Source: Talinum fruticosum
Taxonomy: Eukaryota; Streptophyta; Magnoliopsida; Caryophyllales; Talinaceae
Direction of reading: 5' to 3'
Assembly: GCA_021018815.1 (NCBI GenBank)
Contig: JAITYX010000004.1
Span: forward strand, 310,001 to 374,000
DNA: 64,000 nucleotides
The notes beneath the pieces were generated by a model, which searched no databases, was not told the origin of the DNA, and was given only the letters and a program-made list of their open reading frames with translations. Below are positions 49,901 through 60,900 of the stretch, one piece after another. The stretch's first letter is position 1. Each line of letters starts with the position of its first letter. Position numbers and translations under genes: made by a program.

Positions 49901-52900
49901 TTGAAAATAATTTGTAAAGGAGCTAAAAATATAGAAAACGAGATCATGCGAGGATAGTACGGAGCTATTGATGTTAAAAAAAAGGATCAAAGGGATATCG
50001 ACTGGTTCTTGAAAAATCTTATCACATAGATTATGCACATGATAAAAATAAGAGGGAAAGAAATGTGTGGCAATAAGCAGATAAAGTTATTTCCTTCGTA
50101 GGTTACTAGTGTGGATCCTAGATCACCTCAAAGTCCAGAGAGGACCATTTCCTTAGGGAGGTATTGCTGACGTTTTGCTCGATAAACTCATTTAGGTTCG
50201 TATCAGGTAGCCCTAGAGTGATAACCCTCAATGCAAGTGATCTTCATTTTGAAGATTACTCACTAAGTTTTCTGAACCTTTCTGATTATTTTGGAGGCAT
50301 ACTGAGGTAGAAATGATGCTTTGTAAGCCCGCATTATAAATACATCACACTTGTAGTCTATGACTCATTGTGTCTTGCATGGGAGTCAGGGTAGGTTCTC
50401 ACCATGGCAAGTATATACAGCTAACAAGAATTACAGCTAAGGTTCATAAATACCATGGAGCATATGAAAGGATTTTAATGCAGGAGTGCACATGTGACAC
50501 TGCTTGTGGCATGTGTAAAACAATTACGTTTCAAACTTCAAGCTTTTAGTTCCAGCTTACTGCTGGTCTCGCATTGGAGATGTGGGTAATGAACAAATGA
50601 CAACCTCAGTGGTCAATTCCACTCTCAGCATAGAATGTATGTACTGGCATGCGCATTGTCAAATAATTTGCAGTTAATGTTTGAGAAATGATTCTAACAG
50701 CATGAATCACAAACCTTACTTTTCCTATCATCACTTTAGCTTCAATAACTTACATATCCTGTGTAACAGCATCTAGCATCCAAATACTGGGCACCGGATC
50801 TCATTGTGGGCTGGCCAATTATGTCCCTGTTCAAGAAGTTATAAAAAGTTTGCTATTTGGCAGCAACCAAAACCTGCAATTAAAGAGTCCATATACGAAG
50901 GAGATATGGTTCAAAATATGATCACCTCTTTGTTTCGGTGATCTCTCCTTGAGAGTTCAGACCTTAACACATGCCCTCTTAGGTCCCTCTAGGATCAAAT
51001 CACTTAAATTTTATTTCGGAAATCCTCATCTGACAAGTTTGGCTTCATCAAGTGAAGCCGATAAACTAATGCCTCCATTTAGTCCAATGTCTTGAGTCAC
51101 AAATATTATTCATTTGTTTTGGTCCAAGGTCAACAGTGAATAACAACAAAACAAACACCAAGCCTCGCCTCCTTCAAAAAAAAAAAAAAAAAAAAGTTAC
51201 AGATCTCCACTTGAGCAGGTTTTGGGAGATCGAATGTTGGATATCTTACTTTGCACATCTAGGTCCAAGTAATAACATTCTTTCTTATCCTTCAATTTTT
51301 TCCTAATTCTGTGTTTCATATCCACGACCTTATAATTTTACTGATTATGCTTAAAAAGACATTATTTGTGACTTTAAATCCCTAATCACCTCTGAAGCTT
51401 GTAGATAATTTAATAATTTAGCATTTTAAGTTAGTATATTTGATGGTATAGGTTCATATTTACAAGGAATACACTTCTTTGGCAACTATTATTTGAAATT
51501 AGTATATTTTCATAGTTCTTTTTGTGAAAATATAATCCTCCTAGACCAGCAAGTAAGCAATAATGAGGTTGTGTGATGGTAAGGTGTCTACATAGTGGTT
51601 GTGGTGGTGGTGGGTAGTCTAAGGCATTACTTGAAAATAGTCCTAGCTATATGCTTTCTCCCTTCGTCTCCACTAATTGAATTTATTTTTGTTTAAAATA
51701 ATGAGTTCAAAACGGTTTAAGGCTAATATTTTGATGTTTAATTAAGGCTGTATATGAATAATTATGGTCTTATCAGCATAAGATGTCACTGATTGGGTTG
51801 ACTTATGTGCACTTAACTTTTGTTTTAAATGTACTAACATATTTCTTGCCTAAGTTTTCATCAGAAAAAAACCCACAAGGTGAGTGAGAAGTTTTTAACT
51901 GGTCTAGGGTGCTTGTTGGGGAAAAATTAATCTAGTCTGCTCTAGGCGTCTTTTTTCCGCTTTTCCCTTTTTTTTTTCCGGGGGTGATTGTGGTAATTGT
52001 CTGGGTATTAATTTTTGAATTTCCTGAAACCTTTGTGTTTTTATGTTAATATGCAGGTCTCGTCTTTGGCGGCTTGCTTCTCCATGGCTGACCAACAGCA
52101 ACCCAAGGGATGAAATGATGCCAGTTGATGGTGATGATGGTTTTTCCCTATCACAGGAAATGAACTGGTAATTACTAGCATCTTGCTCATATAATGATTA
52201 TTGTGGAATTTGTCTCCTAAGTAATGTATATGGTGCAGAAACCAGAAGTTGTTAACTCTAGTCGTAAATATCGTGTTCGTGTGCTGGTTTGTGCGCCATC
52301 TAACTCTGCCCTTGATGAGATTGTATTGCGAGTTCTTAATACGGTATTGGCTTTTTCCAATATTCTAAGGAATCCTTTCCGTCTTGTGAATATGTGTTAT
52401 CCACTTCTTTCTCTGCTAGTAATCTTGTGTACACTTACTAAATTATGGAAGTTCCATTCTTGTATGTGTGCCTTGGTTTCCCTGTTGCCGGGGACAAAGC
52501 GACATAGGGGCCACGAGGGTCGTGGCCGCTCCCAAGCCACAAATACTATATATATAGTTCGAAGCTAATGTATTACTTGTGATGATTAGCTGAGTTGGTA
52601 GAAGTGTTTGTGTGAGGGGTCCATTTGTTGAAAGTCCCATTTTGAATTGTAAAGCTTGCTTGTGTCCTACCCTTAGTTTAAAAAGCTCAAGGCGCACAAA
52701 AGCGCAAAGGGTCCTAGGGCCCCGGGCACGGGCTCTAAGGCGAAGGCGCGAGCTTTTGGAACGGGGTGCACTTATTTTTGATCGAATATGCTAGGTAATG
52801 ACATCAAATAAGTGATTAGATATCATTGTATTACGAAAAATACTACAAAGAGGCTTAGATTGTGATAACACAATGCATTCGCTACGATTTTAACCAAACA

Positions 52901-55900
52901 AAAGAAAAAATAGTGAAGGTTTGCTCTTGGAGAGTCCTCGGCACCCTAGAGGGGGTGAATAGGGTGATCAGGAAATTTTAACAATAATGGATGAGTTAAA
53001 GTTTAAATTGAATAATCAAGACAATCCGAGACTAGATTGGACTCAAAAAAGTATCAACTTAGAAATTACGTGAAAACTCTCCACTATTTTGAATCCACAA
53101 AATAGAGTAGATTGACTCACCCGAATTGCTCCCTTAGACAATTCCTTACAAAGTTTTCCTAAACTCGAAGTTCCTTTATCCGACCTAATACTTTCTAACC
53201 GAGGTAACCTTTACTAACCGAGCTTAGTCAAGGGGCCTTACTTAGAGAGTAAGAAAGAGTTTGTGACTTATTACAAGACTTTACAACTCGAAAAAGTGTT
53301 AAGTATAGTGGAGTTGTAAGATGAAGATTGAATGAATATTATACAAAGAGATATAATGTCAGTAATGGTTTCAGCAATCTTCAAGGCTTGTGAAGTGGCT
53401 TCTATTTATAGGTGACCAAGCGGATTAGCCGTTGTTGTGATTATCTTCGATTAGAAGCCCTCTCGTGACCGTTGTAACGGTTCTTCCGGGTCGCTCGTAA
53501 AAGATCCGATGAGATGTGAACGTTGTGCAATGGCTCTTGACTCCTTAGGATGTCCCAATCGACAGTGTGGTGTCCGAAAAGTAGGGTGAAAACCACCGTT
53601 GAGCTTAACATTGAAGATTTCTAATTTTGGAAACGATGTATCGGACCTTGGTCGAAGTAGAAAAAGCCCTATCCGCCGGTGATTGACAGCTTGAAGCCGG
53701 TTACTTTTGTAATTCAAAAAGTAGGATAATCTCGTTTAGATAACCTACAAAAGTAAACCAATTTTGGTTCTCAAGGTATAAAATACTTTGGTCCAAGATT
53801 AGGCACAAATAATAATTTAATTAAGATCATTAAGTGTATAATTATCTCGAGTCCCGGAAGAGTGGAATTTTCCGAGTCTAATATTCGTTATACTCAAATT
53901 CCATCCGAGTCGACCTAGAGAAAGATCAAGTTATAGAAGAGAATATCGTAGTATGAATATTTGATCTAGACAAATATATTTCACTCAAAACATGCGGACT
54001 TAGAAAATTGAATTAACGTCGTAATTCAGCTTTATCTTAGAATATGAAGTCGAACTTAGTTTGAAAGAGTTAGAGTGAATGTTTGATCATGCGATAAATA
54101 TGAGTGATGTTTGAGTGACTTAGAACCATTAGAGTGAATTGATGAAAAAGAGTGTGCCTTTTGAGTCGGTTAGAATAGAATGAAAACATATGGAGTAGTT
54201 TACGTAACACTCATAAAAGTTTCTATAACACTCAAAATGACTTGTAATCAAAACTTAGAAGTAGTGAAGTTTGTATTTGATTCCTTGATAATACTCGAAT
54301 GATATAAATGTAGAATCCGAGTCTTCAATCTCCCTCTTTTTAATGAAAGACATTCCATACTCGGATAGAAACTTTGTTAGTGAAACAATCTGAGTTTTCA
54401 TTCTTTCTCAAAGAGTATATAAGAGTTTAGAGATAGAATCGCAGAAATAGCTAAAGTGGTTCGGACTTCGTATTAGAGCGAATTATACTTAGATTGCATC
54501 GAGCTAAGAATGAAATATCGCATAGAAATGAAGTGATTCGAACTTAGGGTATTGCTTATATCGGAGCAAAGATACATAACGGAGTTGACATATCGGAGCA
54601 AGGTATACTAAGAAATTGAAACTCAAAAGGAGTTACACTTAGAGGTAAATAAGCACGAAACGAAACTTCATTCATATTCACATAAACATAGAAAATATGT
54701 ACAAGAAGGGTGAGAAAAACTCCCCTAAATAAGATAACAAATTTTCTAAATATTCTCCCCTTGCCTTTGAGTAAAAACAAAATGGAGAAGAATGTATCAA
54801 GTAGGTACAATTCGTTGGTCCGGACAAAAAAAAAAGAAAAAGGAAAACCAAACTAGAGAAAAAAATTTAGGATGGTGGAGTGGAAGCGATCGGGCTGAAG
54901 TGGATGAACGGGCAGGTGCGACTACGCTGGTATGAGCGAGAAGAAGTTGAAGATCTTGGTGGGGGCAACACTGGTAACTCCGGGATGGGCTCAGCTTTGA
55001 GTGGCCGATCGGAACAAGGTTGTCTAGAGGTTCATCCTCTTGGAACTCGATGGAGGGTGGTGCTTCCTCGGATCGAGTCTCATTAGCTTGAGTACTATTC
55101 TTGAGCTCTTTTAGAGTTAGTCTCAGCTTTTCTAATTTATTTTTCAAAGAGATGCTCTCGAAGTGATAGTCTCAAGTTGTTCTTTAAATTGAGAGGAATC
55201 GTAATTGGACTTTTCTTCCAAAGTATAAATATATTTAGCTAAATCAACTTTGGAAAACTTGAGGAAATATTCAAATACCACCTGAGGATTTGTTTCCTCA
55301 TCGTCCGAGTGGTCAAAGTCCGACTTAGATTCGGCTTCCAAATCCGATAGAGCCATCGGACACTTTGAGTCGTCTTCATCTTCATCTTCTTCGGATGAAT
55401 CTTCATCACTCCATGTGGCCATCATAGCCTTTTTCTTTCTCGCCCTCTTTCTCCTTGGACAGGCTTTGACTATGTGATCTTTGATGCCACATTCAAAACA
55501 GCCGAGTTCTTAGTTAAAGATAACTTTGAAGGGGAAGAGTGTTTACCTTTTCTATCCTTTTTATCTTTCTTGTAGAACTCATTTCTTGGCCTTTTCTCCC
55601 ATCTCTTGTGCTTCATCATTCTTTTGAAGCCTCGAGCGATAAGTGCCAATGGATCTTCTTCTAAGTCCGATGAACTCGCATTTTCTTCTCTCGCATTCCG
55701 AGGCCTTGAGCGCGATATTCTTTTTAGTGGGGCATCCTCTTCCTCCGGATGGATCTCATGGGTGAGTAGCTTCCCAATGAGTTCGTCTAACTTTAATAGA
55801 GAGAGGTTCTGCGCTTCCTCAATGGCTGTCACCTTGGGACCCCATCTTCTCTTGGGTAGACTTCTTAGAATCTTTCCGCACATTTCTTCATGGGAAATCT

Positions 55901-57707
55901 TTCTATCCGAGAGATTTGAGATTGTTAGTTATCTCGGTGAAGCGGATGAACATCCGAGTGATGTTTTCTTCCGGCTCCATCTTGAACGAGCTCATATTTG
56001 TGAAGATATTGACTTATCTTTGCTTGTCTAACTTGGCTGGTGCCTTCATATGTGTTGACAAGAGTGTCCCACACTTCCTTTGCTTCGTGTCACATGCCGA
56101 CACTTTATTGTATTCTTCCGAGTTGATGACGCACATCGGAATGTTGATTGCTTTAAAGTTCTTTATGAACTTTTACGCCTCTTGAGTACACAGCTTTGCT
56201 TTAGGCACAAGTCTTGTTTTCTCTATCGTCATTGGAATGTAATTACCTTCTTGTATGATGTTCCATTCATCTTCATCGTGATCTTGTAGAAAACATTCCA
56301 TGAGCTTCTTCCGGTGTACGAAATTTGATCCTTTAAACTTTGGTGGTCCGGTGGAAGATGATATTTCATCGAACTCTCCATTGTTATGAGCCATTTGATC
56401 TTTAAACCTTTGAATTGTTAGATCCTTTCCGAAAGGCTAGGCTCGATACCAATTGAAGGTTTGCTCTTGGAGAGTCTTGGTCACCCTAGAAGGGGGTGAA
56501 TAGGGTGATGAGGAAATTTTAACAACAATAGAGGGGTTAAAGTGTTAATTTAAATTTCTGATTTATTTGGCCCACCTTAATTTAAATTTCTGCATTCGAC
56601 GCTGCTTGTTGCGTATTTTTTGATAAAGTGAGACATCGTCTGCATATAAAAAAAGGGAGAAACTGATTTATTTGGCCCACCTTAATTTAAATTTCTGCAT
56701 TCGACGCTGCTTGTTGCATAGTTTTTATACTGCTGCTCCGAGTGGCAGTCTTATGTCTGATATTCTGAATCCTTGCTGTTGGCTGTTGTTATCCTCAATT
56801 CTACTTGGATTATCTGCAGGAGTTCGTGATGAAAATGACCGTGCTTACAATCCTAAAATTGTACGTATTGGTCTGAAAGCCCATCATTCTGTACGAGCAG
56901 TATCAATGGATTACTTGGTAAGCAATTTGTTGAGTATTTCTGGTCTTCCCCACCTCCCGGAAAGGGAAAAAAAGGAAAAGTCTAGAAACAATATGTCTTA
57001 TTCAGCTTCTGCTTAAACGTTAGAAAGCTACTGTCATTAAGATGATGGTAATTGGTCAGTATTTCACAATCAGGCAAGGAGCCATTTGGTATAGGCGTCT
57101 TAGGGAAGAGTAATGCCCTTTCACTTTCTGTATCTGGCTTGCTCCTTTTCTGCCCCATTTTCTTTTGTTTCCCTATTTTTCTTGATGGATCTCTGGCTTA
57201 TGCCAAAAAGGTTCTTTGTGACACTCCAATCTACTTGAAGATTTCAAAGCCGCATTTGGGGATTGGAAATTCTAAGCATCTAAAAATTTGGAAACGAATT
57301 CCATAATAACATCACTTCCACCTACTAGCATACTAACACATCCGTTATCACCAGCTTGGGAACCACCAACCTATGCAACACCCCTAACCAACACCACCAA
57401 TGCCATGGCCTACCATATATACTATTTATAATTGAAGAAATGAAAACATGCAATTATCTCAGTATTCATTGGAGGGTGCATGCTATTTGCGTAGTAATCT
57501 ATCCTGAATTTCATAGACTCAGAGGTGAAAACTGAAAGTCCATCCTATTTGTATCAGAAGCCTACAGTATTCATTGTATTAGATTTATATATAAGTGGTT
57601 GAGTTATTGTGTGCCCATGCTGCACCTCTAATGATTGTTTAAATGTCTGTTTTTATGTTTAAAGTTCTAAAAGTTCTGTATTGACTTGGAGAAGAGAAAG
57701 TGCGTGC

Positions 57708-57753
<46 letters not shown>

Positions 57754-57858
57754 TTGAGTTATTGTGTGCCCATGCTGCACCTCTAATGATTGTTTAAATG
57801 TCTGTTTTTATGTTTAAAGTTCTAAAAGTTCTGTATTGACTTGGAGAAGAGAAAGTGC

Positions 57859-57913
<55 letters not shown>

Positions 57914-60900
57914 TGGGGTGGGGGAAGGTGGGACAGGTGTGATAATGAGAGTATAGTATGTTAATATCGTGATTATATGGTTGGCCGCAAAGCGAGCATT
58001 CTTCAAAAGGACTGTATAAATCCAATGTAGAAACCATCCAAAAATTCTACATCAGAAGAAGAATGTTAGAGTTTCCCATTATCCCAAGAGTGAAGAGCTT
58101 TGGTCAGATTGATGCACTAAAGAGGTGTCTACACTCCTCAAAGAGACTTCTGCTCTCTCTCACATGTGGGACTAACAATAGAATTTTCATCTTTAGCTTT
58201 TGTACCAAGGAGGACTAACAATAACACTGATGTTATTTCAGTTTATTTATTGTGTTAATGTTCCCGTTACCTTTATGTTCTTTTGATTGTTCGGATGTCT
58301 GTAGTATTAAAGCAACTGATTTCCCTTTCAAGGTGGAGCAAAAGCTAGCTGGTCTGGAGGGTCATATGTCATCTGATAGGCAGAAGCAGGGAACTGCTGG
58401 AAATGATAGGGACAGCATTCGTGCTTCAATTTTGGATGAAGCTGTGATTGTATGCAACTCTTCTCTCATGCTGAAAAGTTCCATAATATTGCTTTTTTCA
58501 CTAATTATTCTGAATGTCAGGTTTTCTCAACTCTCAGCTTCAGTGGCTCGACAATTTTCTCTAAATTGAATCGCAATTTTGACATTATCATTATAGATGA
58601 AGCTGCTCAAGCGGTAAGATTCTGCCTGTCACTTTCCAATTTTCTTTTAAGTCGCTAGTATTTGATATCTTTTTCATTGATTTTCAATAAACGCTCTATG
58701 TATGGTGTGTGTGTCGCGCACACGTGCATGTGTGCATGCGTTCCTAGCAAACGTGTAATTGTTAGATGTGTGCCTTTGATTCATTATCTAACAAGGAGTT
58801 TGGGTTGTGTTCTGTCTGTCTTTCTTAGGTTGTAATTATCTTGAACAGGTTTATTTAAATTCGTACTTTTGTTCAATTGACTTGCCTAATGTGCGACAGT
58901 CAGTGAACCTTTTGTTCCCCCTTAATTAACATTGATGGATGTTACTCTCGTCAGGCTATATATGGATCTTGTCTGTTGATTGTTCAGTGCTCTTAGTTTG
59001 TGTTTGTGCTTACCCGCACAAACGTATATGTGTGTGTGTGTGTGTATGAACGCATTTTTTTGGTATTGATCTCATATTGTTCTTCCCACTATACTTCCCG
59101 AACTTGTGTTGATGCCTGTCATGAGCTGTGAGCTGTTTTGTGTCCTCCTTTTATCTGTCTGTCTCACTTTTCTTCCATGCAAATAGGTGGAACCTGCAAC
59201 TCTTGTGCCATTGGCAACTGGATGCAAACAAGTGTTTTTGGTATTGTTTGACATCCCCCTTTTTTCTAAAATTGTAATTAATGTTGATTGCTTGATTACA
59301 AACTTAGACCCCCTTTTTCTAAAAATGTAATTAATGTTGATTGCTTGATTACAGACTTAGACCCCCTCCACCCTCCTTTTCAGTTGAAGCCATTTGGGGA
59401 GGATATTTGTGGTGAGTAGCTGTTAGTCTTGTTGCATAGTTAATATAGCGAATCACTTCGTTTCTGAGTATCCAAGAGCCTGACCAGGTCATAACCTTGT
59501 GAGAACAGCTGTCTTGTAATTATCTTAAAGTTTTGGGGGGTGGGGATTCTTCCTCGTCTTATCCTCCATCCTAAAAATGGGGTAACGGAAAAAAAAAAAG
59601 AAGATAACATGTTGCCAACTGGATTTCAATTGACAAGTTAGGTTTACGTCAGTTGATTAGCTAAAGTTCGGACTCGCCTGCCTTTTCTATATAACCTCAT
59701 AACCATAAGAAATTTTCTTTCATGCCATACCCAAGTAAGGCCTTCCATACAAAGAACAATATATAAAGACATTGCGGACAAGCCTAGTCATTTATAAATG
59801 TCCAAAAACATTTTTCCTTTGGTACTACAAAGTCGACACAGAGTAACATCCAATCAATGTGTACAAGCTGTGCAGAGAGGCATGGAAGGTAGATCCTCCG
59901 ATATGTATATTTGTCAATTGTTGATAAATTTAAGTGCCTGCAAGGAAAGTTGGCTCTTTGGAGCCTGGAAATTTACAGCGGTGTTGTCATTTTCTTATTG
60001 ATAGGTTGGTGATCCTGTTCAATTACCAGCTACTGTGATTTCTCCTGTGGCTTCTCAGCTGGGGTAGGAATCTTGATTCCTTATATTTCTACCTACATTT
60101 ATGTAGGACTTAGGATGCATGTTATTATCGAAATACTTGTTCCTATCTCGTTCTTTGTCTGTGTAGATATGGCATGAGCTTGTTCAAAAGATTCCAGAGG
60201 GCTGGCTATCCCGTGTTGATGCTAAAGACACAGTACCGTATGCATCCAGCGGTTAGCTTATTTAGCGTTTTGTGTGTGACAAATTTATTACTGTGCATGT
60301 TCTAGGATTCAAGAAATTTTTGCAGTGTACAAGCTATTCATATCAGGCTGTTTGGCTTTGCATGGCCCAAGCTATTGAATGGAAAGATTTAGGTTTTAAA
60401 TATGCTTTATACAAATATATTGTTTGTTTACAATTTAGATTGTTCTTGTCTATTCAAATGTTGGGGGTGTTTGGAAAAGAGCTTTTTGCCCCAAAAAGTT
60501 CTTTTGAGCTGTTTGCTGTTTGACTGGCGAAAAAGCTAATTGGACTATTTGGTAAAGAATTTTTGGAATAGCTTTTTGGCCCAAAAAGCTCCTTTACAAA
60601 AAGCTCTTTGGAAGAGCTTTTAAGAAGAGCTTATTACAATTGATACTTGAAATTACTATATTGCCCATGACATTTTGGTAAAATTAAGCTAATTGCCATT
60701 GGAAAATAGAGGATGATTATGAATATTTAAGTTAATGTTTTTTTTTTTTTTAATATTTTCTATATTTTAACAAATAATTTAGTCTATCATAATAAATAAA
60801 TAGTTTTGTCACGTAAATGTCAAATATATTATTAAAAATGAACTTCGAAAAATATTCATAATTAAAATTGTGTAGAAAGTATAAATGTAATTTTATATAT

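Noticed and set aside
60005..60063. Loss of a key residue in helicase motif GDPxQLP (Val where MAA3 has Lys)
   Set aside because: The x position varies among SEN1/UPF1-type helicases, so the change need not affect function.
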